A DNA stretch of 64,000 nucleotides, taken from NCBI GenBank assembly GCA_016718805.1, contig JADKCP010000001.1, positions 1,228,001 to 1,292,000 of the forward strand. The letters run 5' to 3'. Source of the stretch: Bacteroidota bacterium. Lineage in GTDB: Bacteria > Bacteroidota > Bacteroidia > UBA4408. The notes below the pieces were generated by a model. That model worked only from the letters and a program-made list of their open reading frames with translations. It had not been told where the DNA came from and did not search any database. The position numbers and the translations under genes were made by a program. This document shows positions 9,960-20,198 of this stretch, one piece after another; the first letter of the stretch is position 1; each line of letters opens with the position of its first letter.

Positions 9960-12398
9960 ATGCGCTATTTACTGCTGACACTTTTCATTCTTTTTATTTT
10001 ACCTAATAGCAAGTCGGCCACCATCAGTGGTACTGTTACAGATTTGTCGAACCGACCTATTTCAGGCGCTTTGCTTATGACCAACAAGAGTAGGGTTTAT
10101 ACCGTTAGCAATAGCGATGGGAAGTTTAATCTTAGCACAAATACCGGTGATACCTCTATTACTTTTTCTTTTTTAGAATATATACCCATTACAAAGTTAA
10201 TAAGCATTGCTGATACAAATCAAGTAATGAATATACAACTCGCAAAGTATCCTGATTCACTTTTCATTCCTTCTAATCCAGATTTTTCAAATTCTCAGGC
10301 CATCAAAATTATTCGAATTGCACAAACTAATAGAAGGAAATTTTTGAATGCGGTACATACTTATTCATGCACGGTAATCAATAAATCAAAAGAATTTTCA
10401 AACCGAACTAACTTTGCTGAATATACTGGATTCAAAAGCTTTGCTAAACTAAATGCGAATCGTGTTGCAGTGCATCCTTATGTAAATGAAAGTGAAATAA
10501 GTTCCTACTTTGAAGCTCCGAATAAGCACCAATATGTAATACTCAAAAATAATACATGCGTTTTAGGAACCTCATTAATTAATCACGAACAATTTGGCGA
10601 ATATGAGATAAACTTGTATAAGAAGGTAAGTAGAATTAGTCAATTTTCTGAACTTGGTTTTATTTCCCCATTAGCAAGCAATGCCCATCGATTTTATACC
10701 TTTTCATTGATAGGTAGTTTTGACGAAAATAATACACGTATTTGTAAAATTAAGGTCAGTCCAACACGAACTGCTGTTGGAGCCTATCGAGGTTTTCTGT
10801 ATTTAGATGAAAGCACCGGTAGTATTTACGCTGTTGATTTATACTTGTCAAAAAATACCGGTCTTCAAAATTTAGATAGCCTGCATCTTGTACAAAATTA
10901 TTTGCCTACGAACGATTCTATTAATATTCCTTATCAGGTAAAACTTGAGTACTCATCCACTTCTTATAGTGAATTAAAGAAAGGTTATTTCACAACAATG
11001 TATACCAATTATAAAGTTAACACGACTAATAAAATCAACTTTAAAGCAGAACAAATTTTGCAAACAGAACCTAGCTTTTTAAAGGATAAGATTAAAAACA
11101 ACCGTCAGCAAGATTTACCGCTAACACAGCTCGAGAAGAACGATTATTATTTGCATCATGCTTTGGACAGCCTTTGTAGTACAGAAAAATTTATTGATTC
11201 AGTCGAAAAGCAAACCAATGTTTTTAATGTGACTAATTTACTTAGTGGATATAGTTTTAAGAAATCGCACAGTGGATTTTCGTTTTTTATTGAACCTATC
11301 TATAACTTTATTTCATTCAATACCGTGCAGGGTTTAGTGCTGAATCCTTCCTTACTTATTTCAAAAAGAATTAATCCTACAGCGCGATTAGATTTAGGTG
11401 CTACCGCCGGATATGGATTTTCAAACACAAAGTATTTTGGCTTTAGTAGTATAGCTTATCATTTTAATACAAGGCGTTTTGCCAAGCTTGAAATAAGTGC
11501 AGGTAAGGATGTTTTGCAATTTAATAGTAATGCTATTTCACCCATAATTAATACTGTATATACGCTTTTGATAAAGGATAATTTTATGAAATTATTTGAA
11601 AAGCAGTATACCCAATTGAATGTTCAATACGAACTAATAAATGGAATTTTGCTTTTTGCAGCGACTGAATTTGCCGATAGAAATCCATTGCTCAATACCA
11701 CTGATTTTGCCTTTATTAATTCATCCAAGGAATTTAGCAGCAATGATCCGCAAATTGTCGATAATAAAGGGTTTGCTTTTTATAGAAATCAATCGTTTCA
11801 TGTGCAATCAGCTTTGCAATTAACTCCTTTTCAAAAGTACTATATCAACAAAGAAGGAAATAAATTAGTTCGCACATCCAATTATCCATCACTTACCTTG
11901 TTTTATAAAAGGGCATTCAAAGAGGTGCTTGGCAGCGATGTAGATTTAGATTTGCTAAAAATGGGAATCGATGGAACATTACAATGGACACGCTTTGGAA
12001 GGTTTCATTATTTGATTGAAGGAGGAAAATTTGTGAATAGAACCAGTATGACTTTTATGGATTGGAAATATTTTAATGGAAATAAAACCTTGTATTCCAA
12101 CTTTAGTGGTAAGCAGTTTCAGTTGCTCGATTACTATGGTAGCAGTGCTAACAATACTTATGTTGAAGTGCATTTGGAACAAAATTTTAAAAGTTCAATA
12201 ACTGCTAAAATTCCACTCTTTCGCACAGCAAAAATTGAAGAAATTCTTAGTCTGAATTTTTTACAAACTAATGACAACAAGCAATTCTTAGAGCTAGGAA
12301 TCGGAATACAAAAACTATTCTTTCGGTTGGATTATGTATTTGGTTTCAACAACCTAGTTTATAGCACTAGTGGATTGCGTTTTGGTTTTTTATTTTAA
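9960..12398 (+). CDS. DUF5686-type outer-membrane protein with carboxypeptidase-regulatory-like domain
   Basis: 812 residues. A signal peptide ends near residue 20 and is followed by a carboxypeptidase-regulatory-like beta-sandwich (about 20-95, SGTVTDLSNRPISGALL then SNSDGKF). The rest matches the layout of DUF5686 proteins: a periplasmic region, then from about residue 430 a long run of alternating beta strands ending in GLRFGFLF. A terminal aromatic residue is typical of outer-membrane beta-barrels. The family is widespread in Bacteroidota and its substrate is not established. The gene appears monocistronic. Confidence 0.8.
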   Translation: MRYLLLTLFILFILPNSKSATISGTVTDLSNRPISGALLMTNKSRVYTVSNSDGKFNLSTNTGDTSITFSFLEYIPITKLISIADTNQVMNIQLAKYPDSLFIPSNPDFSNSQAIKIIRIAQTNRRKFLNAVHTYSCTVINKSKEFSNRTNFAEYTGFKSFAKLNANRVAVHPYVNESEISSYFEAPNKHQYVILKNNTCVLGTSLINHEQFGEYEINLYKKVSRISQFSELGFISPLASNAHRFYTFSLIGSFDENNTRICKIKVSPTRTAVGAYRGFLYLDESTGSIYAVDLYLSKNTGLQNLDSLHLVQNYLPTNDSINIPYQVKLEYSSTSYSELKKGYFTTMYTNYKVNTTNKINFKAEQILQTEPSFLKDKIKNNRQQDLPLTQLEKNDYYLHHALDSLCSTEKFIDSVEKQTNVFNVTNLLSGYSFKKSHSGFSFFIEPIYNFISFNTVQGLVLNPSLLISKRINPTARLDLGATAGYGFSNTKYFGFSSIAYHFNTRRFAKLEISAGKDVLQFNSNAISPIINTVYTLLIKDNFMKLFEKQYTQLNVQYELINGILLFAATEFADRNPLLNTTDFAFINSSKEFSSNDPQIVDNKGFAFYRNQSFHVQSALQLTPFQKYYINKEGNKLVRTSNYPSLTLFYKRAFKEVLGSDVDLDLLKMGIDGTLQWTRFGRFHYLIEGGKFVNRTSMTFMDWKYFNGNKTLYSNFSGKQFQLLDYYGSSANNTYVEVHLEQNFKSSITAKIPLFRTAKIEEILSLNFLQTNDNKQFLELGIGIQKLFFRLDYVFGFNNLVYSTSGLRFGFLF

Positions 12399-12551
12399 AC
12401 ACTACATGGTGTCAAGCCACTTGAATCAAGTAAGTATTCTACTGTATGAATTGAAATAACATTTGCTAGGTTATATATAATTTGCAATTGTTTTTTTAGG
12501 ATAAAATTCTTACATCTGTAGTTAATTAGTTTAATCAATTATACACCTTTA

Positions 12552-12559
12552 TAATTTTG
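12552..12559 (+). promoter_or_regulatory. Possible -7 box before yajQ
   Basis: TAATTTTG fits the Bacteroidota TAnnTTTG consensus, but it ends only two bases before the yajQ ATG. If used, the transcript would be leaderless or nearly so. I see no convincing -33 TTG at the usual spacing. Confidence 0.35.
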
Positions 12560-12561
12560 CT

Positions 12562-13050
12562 ATGCCAAGCTTCGACATTGTAAATAAAATAGATCATCAG
12601 TTGCTCGATAATGCCATCAACACTTCCCGTAAGGAAATAGCAACACGCTACGATTTTAGAGATTCTAAGAGCACCATTGAATTTGATAAAAAGACACTCA
12701 ACATACAATTATTAACTGAAAATGAGATGCGAGTTGAGGCCATCGAAGATGTGCTGCGTTCACGTATGATTAAGCAAAAATTGGATCCTTTGTGCCTCGA
12801 TTTTGGAAAGGAACGTTATGCTTCTGGAAATATGATGCGCAAAGACATTAAAATTAAAGAAGGCATCGATAAAGAAACTGCGAAAAAAATTGTAAAGAAA
12901 ATTAAGGATGCAAAGTTAAAAGTTGAAGCTCAAATTATGGATGAACAAGTACGCGTTAGTGGGAAAAAGATTGACGATTTACAAGCAGTTATTGCATTGG
13001 TTAGAAGTTCGGATTTTGAGGTGCCTTTGCAGTTTGTAAATATGAAATAG
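12562..13050 (+). CDS. yajQ: YajQ family nucleotide-binding protein
   Basis: The 162-residue protein is full length for the YajQ/DUF520 family. It opens with MPSFDIVNKIDHQLLDNAI and has the conserved TRYDFRDSKSTIE segment and a C-terminal KIDDLQAVIALVR stretch. The family has two ferredoxin-like domains. It binds nucleotides, and in some bacteria cyclic di-GMP, acting in the cytoplasm as an effector. Its role here cannot be read from the context. It converges on the helicase gene on the other strand. Confidence 0.93.
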   Translation: MPSFDIVNKIDHQLLDNAINTSRKEIATRYDFRDSKSTIEFDKKTLNIQLLTENEMRVEAIEDVLRSRMIKQKLDPLCLDFGKERYASGNMMRKDIKIKEGIDKETAKKIVKKIKDAKLKVEAQIMDEQVRVSGKKIDDLQAVIALVRSSDFEVPLQFVNMK

Positions 13051-13312
13051 GCACTTTCAATTTCGTTTAAAAAAGTAATTCTTTTAATAACTTAATTTAG
13101 AAATTTAAATCATAATGCTAGTTGCTTTGCACATTTGTTACAAGTACTTCTAATTTTTTAAAGGGACAGATTTAGCAAGCAAGCATGTATAGCATTAACT
13201 TAAGTAATAAACAGAGTTTTTTATAAGTTAAATTCCAATCTGCCCATCTACAATCGTCAGTCTACCGGTATGTCTTAAAGAAAGATTATTCAACTTTGTT
13301 TTCCTCAATTTA

Positions 13313-15232
13313 TTACTCCATAATTTCCCATGCTGATGTATAACCGTTTACGCTTTCGGCATAATCTATTAGTTTTTTGTAAAAATCATTATTTGCCAAG
13401 GTAGCGCTATTGCCCATAATTACCAGCTTCTTTTTAGCACGTGTCATCGCAACATTCATACGTCGTATATCTGCTAAAAATCCAATATCCTTATTCTCAT
13501 TGCTACGTACCAAGCTAATGTATATAATATCGCGTTCCTGTCCTTGAAATCCATCAATGGTTTTTACCGTAATTTTTGAACTCAATTGTTTTAAATCATC
13601 ATTAGCGTCAAGTAATTGAGTGATGTATTGCACTTGTTCCTTGTAAGGAGAAATAATTCCTACTGAAATTTTTTTGCTGCTATTATTCTGTGTGTAGTGT
13701 TGCAGTAAAAGTGTCAAATGTTTCATCAGGAGTACCGCTTCTTCAGGGTTTGAAATACTTAAACTTTCAGGATTTAACTGTTCATCAAAGCCACATCCGG
13801 CAGTATCAATAAAATTTAATGAGGTGGTTAATACATCAAATTCCGAATCACTACTAAGCACCCTTTTTTTAACCAGTTCATCCGCTTTTAATTTTCCTTC
13901 ATAAAATTGTTCGTTCGAAAAATTCATGATGTGTTCATGCATTCTGTATTGTACATCGAGCAACACCGAACAGTTTTCAAGTTGCATACAGCGCTCAAAC
14001 AAAGTTTCTTTTAATCCACCGGCTTCTGCCAATTTTGACTTTACAGTAGGTGGCAATTGAAAATGGTCTCCTGCAAATATTACTCGATTGCTGCGACTAA
14101 TCGGTATCCAACACATCGGTTCTAATGCCTGTGCCGCTTCATCAATTAGCACAGTACTAAATTGTTTGTCGCGCAACATTCGTCCTGCTGCAACTACCAA
14201 AGTGCAAGCAATAACTGAAGCATTCGCAAATTGTTCATGTTGAATATAATCTTCTAAAACACGTGCTTCAGCAACAATTTTTTTTGCTTCCTGATAAAGC
14301 AATTGGCGTTGTTCACGTTCTTCTCTTCCAAAAGTCCGCTTATATTTCCCAGCCATCCTAAAGTATTCTTCCGCAGTTTTACGGTAGTTTTTTAATTCTT
14401 TATAGGAAGGATGAGCCATCATTTTTGCATCCAACGTGTTCATCAAAACCTCTTCCGAAATACGTGCAGGATTTCCTAAACGCACTACCGAAATATTTTC
14501 GTGATGTAATTTCTCAGTCATTAAATCTACTGCAGTATTACTCGCACTACAAACCAATACTTGTTTCTCAGTTTTTAAGATTTGCTTTATTGCTTGTACC
14601 AAAGTGGTAGTTTTTCCTGTACCCGGCGGACCATGAACGATAGCAATGTCTTGCGCTGCTATAATTTTTTGAACGGCTTTATTTTGACTATCATTTAATC
14701 CATTCAAATCCAGTGTGCTATTTAGGGTAGAAAAGGTCGCTTTCTTTTTAGCATAAATAATATCGCGCAACTCTGCTAAACGGTTGTTACGAGAATGAAT
14801 AACCTTATCGAGTGCGATATCCATTTCCTTATATCCAGTTTCATCAAACAATAAGTTTAACCCAAGTTTTCCATCCTCGCACCAATCGGGTAATTCGTCT
14901 ACTGTTAATTGCAAGCGAACTTTATTAGGGCCAATTACTTTTATTGTTCCATTCAAAGGTGTTGCACTTGCATCGAGCGCTGAAAATAACGCAGCTGGTT
15001 TGCCTCCCGTAAATTGGTGCGGCTCATTGTGATTACTGGTTCGCTCAAGTTCAATGCTAAGATATTCGCCTATTCCAATTTCGGTATTGCTTATAATAAC
15101 CGGATACCAGGTAACTCCATTTCGTTTGCGATGTTGAATATTGTTGCGTGAAAAATGTTCGGTATACTGCGCGAAATCTTCATCGCGTTCAATTTTTATA
15201 AGTCTTTTTAATTCTTGCAACCGTTCCACCAT
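13313..15232 (-). CDS. Superfamily 1B (UPF1/IGHMBP2-like) helicase
   Basis: 639 residues. An N-terminal beta-barrel-like region (about 40-150) precedes a two-domain helicase core. Visible motifs are Walker A GPPGTGKT (201-208), motif Ia (CSASNTAVD), Walker B DEAA (364-367), motif III (GDHFQLPPT), motif IV (VQYRMHEHI), motif V (TIDGFQGQE) and motif VI (NVAMTRAKK). The layout matches bacterial relatives of the UPF1/SMUBP-2 5'-to-3' RNA/DNA helicases. It is presumably cytosolic and acts on nucleic acid structures or repair intermediates. There is no operon partner, and no nuclease domain is visible. Confidence 0.88.
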   Translation of the reverse strand: MVERLQELKRLIKIERDEDFAQYTEHFSRNNIQHRKRNGVTWYPVIISNTEIGIGEYLSIELERTSNHNEPHQFTGGKPAALFSALDASATPLNGTIKVIGPNKVRLQLTVDELPDWCEDGKLGLNLLFDETGYKEMDIALDKVIHSRNNRLAELRDIIYAKKKATFSTLNSTLDLNGLNDSQNKAVQKIIAAQDIAIVHGPPGTGKTTTLVQAIKQILKTEKQVLVCSASNTAVDLMTEKLHHENISVVRLGNPARISEEVLMNTLDAKMMAHPSYKELKNYRKTAEEYFRMAGKYKRTFGREEREQRQLLYQEAKKIVAEARVLEDYIQHEQFANASVIACTLVVAAGRMLRDKQFSTVLIDEAAQALEPMCWIPISRSNRVIFAGDHFQLPPTVKSKLAEAGGLKETLFERCMQLENCSVLLDVQYRMHEHIMNFSNEQFYEGKLKADELVKKRVLSSDSEFDVLTTSLNFIDTAGCGFDEQLNPESLSISNPEEAVLLMKHLTLLLQHYTQNNSSKKISVGIISPYKEQVQYITQLLDANDDLKQLSSKITVKTIDGFQGQERDIIYISLVRSNENKDIGFLADIRRMNVAMTRAKKKLVIMGNSATLANNDFYKKLIDYAESVNGYTSAWEIME

Positions 15233-15373
15233 AGCTATTACTAGTAAATCACAAACTTATTAAAATAAAGCAGCTATTTAGAGTTGTAATATGCAAGACA
15301 GACTTCACTTAATAATACGAGAATACAAAAGATTAATTTTATTTTTACAGCATTGCCCGGTAATTTTAATTCT

Positions 15374-16120
15374 ATGCATCGAAAAAAGTGGTTGATTGTA
15401 TTCGTAGTAATTTTTTTGATAGCTATACCATTCGTTTTTTTTTCTACAACATTTCTTCGTTATGCTTGGCCTCAAAAAGTATGGGCACATAAAGTAAATA
15501 CACTTGAAAAATTAGGTGAAGCAACGCAACTTTTTTCGGGTATCGAATTAGATGTTGTGTATGACGATGTAAGTAAAAGTTTCGAAGTAAATCATCCCCC
15601 GGATAGTTCCATCCAGCTTTTATTAAGTAAATATTTACAAGTAGGTGCTACATATCCAAATTGCAGGTATTGGTTGAATATGAAAAATTTGACAGATAGT
15701 AATTTTGTTCAAGCTGCCACTACATTGTCACAATGTGTGAAATCTGTTAAGTTGCAATCATCGAATATTATTGTGGAAAGCCCGCATCCCGAATTCTTAC
15801 CTGCGTTTCAAAAGTTCGGGTTTAATACTTCCTTTTATGTTCCTACACATTTATGTGATGTAACTAGAAAAGAGTTAGAAGTTGAAATTTCAGCTATTCG
15901 CAATAAACTAAATAAGTATCCTTGTGATTTTATCTCTTTCGAATACAAAGATTATTTAATTCATTCAAACTATTTTCCTACACAAAAAAAGATTTGTTGG
16001 TTTACTGCTTTTGGAGCAAGTAATAAGGTAAAGTCGCAATACCTGTTATATAAAATACTTAGCGATAATAGTGTTAACGTTTTGCTAGTGCCTTTTAAAG
16101 CAAAGTATGGAAATCGTTAG
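15374..16120 (+). CDS. Membrane-anchored GDPD/FAM151-like phosphodiesterase-fold protein
   Basis: 248 residues from the ATG at 15374; a TTG at 15353 would add seven residues. One transmembrane segment (about 6-24) is followed by an extracytoplasmic domain. The stretch WAHKVNTLEKLGEA, then FSGIELDVVYDD and VNHPPDSS, resembles the first strands of glycerophosphodiester phosphodiesterase-like TIM barrels, with E and D in the metal-binding position. The assignment rests on this pattern and is tentative. The gene lies 30 bases upstream of an EptA-like transferase and probably shares its transcript, so a role in envelope lipid or glycan turnover is plausible. Confidence 0.55.
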   Translation: MHRKKWLIVFVVIFLIAIPFVFFSTTFLRYAWPQKVWAHKVNTLEKLGEATQLFSGIELDVVYDDVSKSFEVNHPPDSSIQLLLSKYLQVGATYPNCRYWLNMKNLTDSNFVQAATTLSQCVKSVKLQSSNIIVESPHPEFLPAFQKFGFNTSFYVPTHLCDVTRKELEVEISAIRNKLNKYPCDFISFEYKDYLIHSNYFPTQKKICWFTAFGASNKVKSQYLLYKILSDNSVNVLLVPFKAKYGNR

Positions 16121-16150
16121 TAGAGTAATTTTTTAATTTCAAAAATAGTT

Positions 16151-17761
16151 ATGCGCGACGAAATAGCAAAAGCTTTTAATGTTCTGTATCCATTTTATTT
16201 ACTCTGTTTGCTTTTTACCCCTTTATTGTTGGCAGTGCTTATTAATAAATCGCTTTTCGATAGTCGCGAAATTCTCATTTATCTTGCATGGCTCACCATT
16301 TTCACTACTACTAGTTATTTCACCAAAAAGCAACTGATATATAAGATAGCTTGTTGTTTATTTTTTGTGAATGGAAATATACAACTTGTTCATTGGATTT
16401 TGTTACACGGACCGCTTACCTTAACAAGTATACTCGTGCTTAGCAATACAAATTTGCAAGAAGCTTACGAGTTTTTTGAATTAAAGGCATCCCTGCGTTT
16501 ATTTATTTTAATCCCTTATAGTTGGCTTTTTATCATGGCACTGAAGCATAAGTTTCAAGTAGCTGCATCAAAGTCGAATACTATTATTGCAGCAATTTTA
16601 TTTTTTACTGTAGTTGTATTTATGGGCTATGATGCACTTAAACAACGATTCATTCGTAAAGCTTCTCCACCAATTGTGCGTGTAATTGCTGCTTACATCA
16701 ACGATGCTGATTTATATAAGGAAGCAGGAACCAAACAAGTTCCTAAAAAAATAAACGCCTTTTCATCCAACCAACTTAGTCGTCAAACTTTTGTTTTAAT
16801 TATCGGAGAATCGGTCAATAAAAAGCATCTCTCACTTTATGGATACCCACAAAATACAAGCCCATTGCTGAGCAAACGAAACGATATAGTTGCATTCAAC
16901 AATGTGGTAAGTGCTTATTCCAATACTTTAAATGCAGTACTTTCCATGTTTTCAAATGCCTCAATTGATACAGTTATTCCTCCTCAGCAACAAGTCGATT
17001 TAATGGATGTTTTTTATTCAGCCGGTTTTGAAACATATTGGATTTCTAATCAGTCACCCATTGGTATTTGGGACAACAAAGTTTCTGCTTTAGCGCAAAA
17101 GTCGGATAACTGCATATTCGTAAACACCACTGCGAATAATTCCTTCGAATCAATTAATACAGCTTCATACGATAGTAAATTATTGAATCCCTTTGCAAAT
17201 GCACTCCGAGCAGAAGCTCCAAAAAAATTTATTGTGGTACATTTAATGGGAAGTCATGCTTCCTATGTAAAAAGATATCCTGCAACATTTAATCAATTTA
17301 AGGGAACAGATGAACGAACTTCTTTGATTGCGAATTACGATAATTCTATACTGTACACAGATTTTATTGTAGATAGTTTATTGACATTGCTTACTCAGCA
17401 AGCCTCGAACAGAGCTGAGTTTTGTTCTGCAATTTACCTTGCCGATCATGGCGAAAATGTATACGATGAAAATAACGATGTTGGGCATGGATATGCCGGA
17501 AAACTTCCACACGCAAATATCGAAATTCCTTTTTTACTCTGGCTCTCGCCACCTTTTCTAAAGGATAGTGTAATTGCTTCAAATTATTATAAAAGCAAGA
17601 ACGAAATTCCTTTTGTTAGCGACGATTTATTTCATGCAGTAATTGATCTCGCGCATATCAAAACGAATTATTTTGATAGGTCCAGAAGCCTTTTTAATCC
17701 TGCTTTTGAAAGTAATAGAAGGCGCATTTTAGAAGATGGTTTAAACTACGACCTTCGCTGA
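16151..17761 (+). CDS. EptA-like phosphoethanolamine transferase / sulfatase-fold membrane protein
   Basis: This 536-residue protein has about five N-terminal membrane segments (residues 12-165) and a periplasmic alkaline-phosphatase-superfamily domain. The metal-binding motif GESVNKKHLSLYGY contains E220. Thr259 in SNTLNAVLSMFS aligns with the nucleophilic threonine of EptA-type enzymes. The second metal site, ADHGE, gives D432 and H433, followed by a GHGY histidine. Family members move phosphoethanolamine from phosphatidylethanolamine to lipid A or glycans on the outer face of the inner membrane. The acceptor here is unknown. The short upstream gene is probably in the same operon. Confidence 0.8.
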   Translation: MRDEIAKAFNVLYPFYLLCLLFTPLLLAVLINKSLFDSREILIYLAWLTIFTTTSYFTKKQLIYKIACCLFFVNGNIQLVHWILLHGPLTLTSILVLSNTNLQEAYEFFELKASLRLFILIPYSWLFIMALKHKFQVAASKSNTIIAAILFFTVVVFMGYDALKQRFIRKASPPIVRVIAAYINDADLYKEAGTKQVPKKINAFSSNQLSRQTFVLIIGESVNKKHLSLYGYPQNTSPLLSKRNDIVAFNNVVSAYSNTLNAVLSMFSNASIDTVIPPQQQVDLMDVFYSAGFETYWISNQSPIGIWDNKVSALAQKSDNCIFVNTTANNSFESINTASYDSKLLNPFANALRAEAPKKFIVVHLMGSHASYVKRYPATFNQFKGTDERTSLIANYDNSILYTDFIVDSLLTLLTQQASNRAEFCSAIYLADHGENVYDENNDVGHGYAGKLPHANIEIPFLLWLSPPFLKDSVIASNYYKSKNEIPFVSDDLFHAVIDLAHIKTNYFDRSRSLFNPAFESNRRRILEDGLNYDLR

Positions 17762-17814
17762 AATATGGAGTTTGGAATATGTTTTTTTTATAGTATATCT
17801 TCTTAATTTTAAAA

Positions 17815-17822
17815 TACCTTTG
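17815..17822 (+). promoter_or_regulatory. -7 box of the pepD promoter
   Basis: TACCTTTG matches TAnnTTTG, 17 bases before the pepD ATG. No clear -33 TTG was found at the usual distance. Confidence 0.5.
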
Positions 17823-17839
17823 CATTTCAAAAAATTAGC

Positions 17840-19303
17840 ATGACAAAATCAATAAAAGAATTGGAACCAAAAGCGGTGTGGAATTATTTTGCCGAATTGA
17901 ATGCAGTGCCACGCCCATCCAAGAAGGAAGAACGCGTAATTCAATTTATACTCGATTTTGGGAAGCAACTTAATTTGCCTACCAATCGTGATGAAGTTGG
18001 TAATGTGATAATTAAAAAACCAGCTTCAAAAGGTATGGAGAACCGCCAAACAGTAGTATTGCAAAGCCATCTCGATATGGTTCATCAAAAAAATGCAGCT
18101 ACTGTTTTCGATTTTGATACACAAGGTATCGATATGTATGTGGAGGGAGATTGGGTAAAGGCGAAAGGAACAACATTAGGAGCCGACAATGGTTTAGGTG
18201 TTGCATCGATTATGGCGATTTTAGCTTCTGATGCAATAGCTCATCCACCAATTGAAGCACTTTTTACAATTGATGAAGAAACCGGAATGACAGGCGCACT
18301 TAATTTGAAAGGTGGATTGCTCGATGGCAGAATTTTACTGAACCTTGATACCGAAGACGACCGTGAACTTACTATCGGTTGTGCCGGTGGTGTTGATGTT
18401 ACTGCTACCGGTAGCTACTCACTCGAAACAGCACCTGAAGGAGTTTTGTTTTATGAACTTAGTGTAAAAGGCGCAACCGGTGGACATTCAGGAATGGATA
18501 TTTATTTAGGTCGTGCAAATGCCAATAAATTGATGAATCGATTGTTGACTGCTGCTTTCGAAACCTGTGCAATTCAAATAGCTTCTATTGATGGAGGAAG
18601 TTTGAGAAATGCAATTCCGCGCGAATCAGTTGCTATAGTCATTGTCCCGGAATCCAAAGCAACTGAACTCGAAGATTTAGTAAATGAAAAGCATAGCATT
18701 TTTCAAGCTGAGTATCAAACAACCGATCCACAATTGGTAGTAAGTTGCAAAAAATCCGATAGTAAAGCACGTGTACTTCAAAAAGGATTTCAAAGTAAAT
18801 TATTGAAGAGTATTTCGGCTTGTGTAAACGGTATTTATAGAATGAGCCCGGATATTTTACACTTGGTTCAAACTTCTAATAATTTGGCAAGGGTATCAGT
18901 TAAAGAGGGAGAATACAGCATCCAATGCCTCACTCGCAGTTCAGTTGATTCAGAAAAAATTGATTTAGCTGAATCATTAAAATCAGCATTCGAGTTGATG
19001 GGAGCAAAGGTAAGTTTTGCTGGAAGTTATCCGGGTTGGACTCCAAATCCGCATGCTTCAATTGTACAACTCATGCGTAACTTGTATACTAAAATGTATC
19101 AAAGCGAGCCAATGGTAAGCGCTTGTCATGCAGGCTTAGAATGCGGAATTTTGGGTACCAATTACCCGGGAATGGAAATGATTTCATTCGGACCAAACAT
19201 CACCGGTGCGCATTCACCCGACGAAAAAGCACAAATTAGTTCTGTGCAAAAATACTGGCAGTTACTGCTCGAAACTTTAAATCAAATTCCTGAAAAGAAG
19301 TAA
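17840..19303 (+). CDS. pepD: Aminoacyl-histidine dipeptidase (M20 family)
   Basis: 487 residues, the usual length for PepD. The enzyme hydrolyses Xaa-His and other dipeptides in the cytoplasm with a two-zinc M20 active site. Visible metal and catalytic residues are H77 and D79 (QSHLDMVH), D116 (LGADNGLG), E146 and E147 (DEETGMTGA) and the later CHAGLECG segment. The lid domain includes TGGHSGMDI. A DUF1569 gene follows after 16 bases and is probably co-transcribed. Confidence 0.93.
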   Translation: MTKSIKELEPKAVWNYFAELNAVPRPSKKEERVIQFILDFGKQLNLPTNRDEVGNVIIKKPASKGMENRQTVVLQSHLDMVHQKNAATVFDFDTQGIDMYVEGDWVKAKGTTLGADNGLGVASIMAILASDAIAHPPIEALFTIDEETGMTGALNLKGGLLDGRILLNLDTEDDRELTIGCAGGVDVTATGSYSLETAPEGVLFYELSVKGATGGHSGMDIYLGRANANKLMNRLLTAAFETCAIQIASIDGGSLRNAIPRESVAIVIVPESKATELEDLVNEKHSIFQAEYQTTDPQLVVSCKKSDSKARVLQKGFQSKLLKSISACVNGIYRMSPDILHLVQTSNNLARVSVKEGEYSIQCLTRSSVDSEKIDLAESLKSAFELMGAKVSFAGSYPGWTPNPHASIVQLMRNLYTKMYQSEPMVSACHAGLECGILGTNYPGMEMISFGPNITGAHSPDEKAQISSVQKYWQLLLETLNQIPEKK

Positions 19304-19319
19304 TATTAACAGCAAAAAA

Positions 19320-19784
19320 ATGCATATGGAATTACCAAATATTTTCACAACTGAAGTAAGTCAAGGTTTTCTTGACCGCATCAATAAATTAACTGCCGCT
19401 TCACAACCTTTGTGGGGAAAAATGAACGTGGCTCAAATGCTAGCTCATTGTTGCGTTACCTACGAAATGATTTATGAAAACAAGCATAAGGCACCAGGCG
19501 GATTCGGCAAATTAATGTTAAAGTTATTTGTAAAACCAATTGTTGTTACTACAAAAACATACTCCAAAAATAGCAGAACTGCTCCTGCTTTTTTGATTGT
19601 TGATGAACGAATTTTTGAATTAGAAAAAAAACGACTCATGCAGTTTATTACACAAACACAACAAAAAGGAGAAGCATTTTTTGACGGTAAAGAATCACTT
19701 TCTTTTGGTAAGCTAAGCAGCAATGAATGGAACAATATGTTTTATAAACACCTCAATCATCACTTATCGCAATTTGGAGTGTAA
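19320..19784 (+). CDS. DUF1569 (DinB-like fold) protein
   Basis: 154 residues resembling DUF1569 proteins, which have a DinB-like four-helix fold. The signature PLWGKMNVAQMLAHC sits near residues 30-45, and a second histidine pair lies in KHLNHHLSQF at the end. Histidines of this kind hold a metal in the fold. The biochemical function is unknown. Translation could begin at either of two close ATGs (19320 or 19326). It lies directly behind pepD. Confidence 0.75.
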   Translation: MHMELPNIFTTEVSQGFLDRINKLTAASQPLWGKMNVAQMLAHCCVTYEMIYENKHKAPGGFGKLMLKLFVKPIVVTTKTYSKNSRTAPAFLIVDERIFELEKKRLMQFITQTQQKGEAFFDGKESLSFGKLSSNEWNNMFYKHLNHHLSQFGV

Positions 19785-20198
19785 TACATAGCGCATAATT
19801 CTTTTATATAATACAACCGGTAAATATTTTATTGCCGGTAAATTTTTTAAAGACGTGTAGTATATCCTGCAGGATAAAGCGTTTCACTGCTCTAGCTTTT
19901 AAATGCACAAAATTGGTCATATTGCACCATGCTAATAATTTCAGACCTTTTTCGTTTTGCATAAAGCTCGAGCTTTCGATTAGTATGACATTATAAACTC
20001 TTTTTGTAATAACATCAATCTGCCTACTTTTGCTAAGCATATAAAATCGTAACCTTCCGGATTATTGTACTAGTATTTTCAACGTTTTTTTTATTTCAAA
20101 GAACTTCAAATTTACGTTACTATTCATATTTTCAGCTGGCAAACATAAATTATTCTATTAGCATAAGTCTAATAGAAATGAGCCGGTGAAGGGTTTTA
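19785..20198. other. Gene-free stretch between convergent genes
   Basis: No convincing gene. It contains a 14-bp perfect palindrome TATCCTGCAGGATA at 19863-19876 and a short direct repeat CCGGTAAAT. No clear terminator was found for either flanking gene. A 78-codon ORF on the minus strand looks random. Confidence 0.5.

Noticed and set aside
19804..20040. 78-codon minus-strand ORF
   Set aside because: No family resemblance, no export signal or promoter, random composition.
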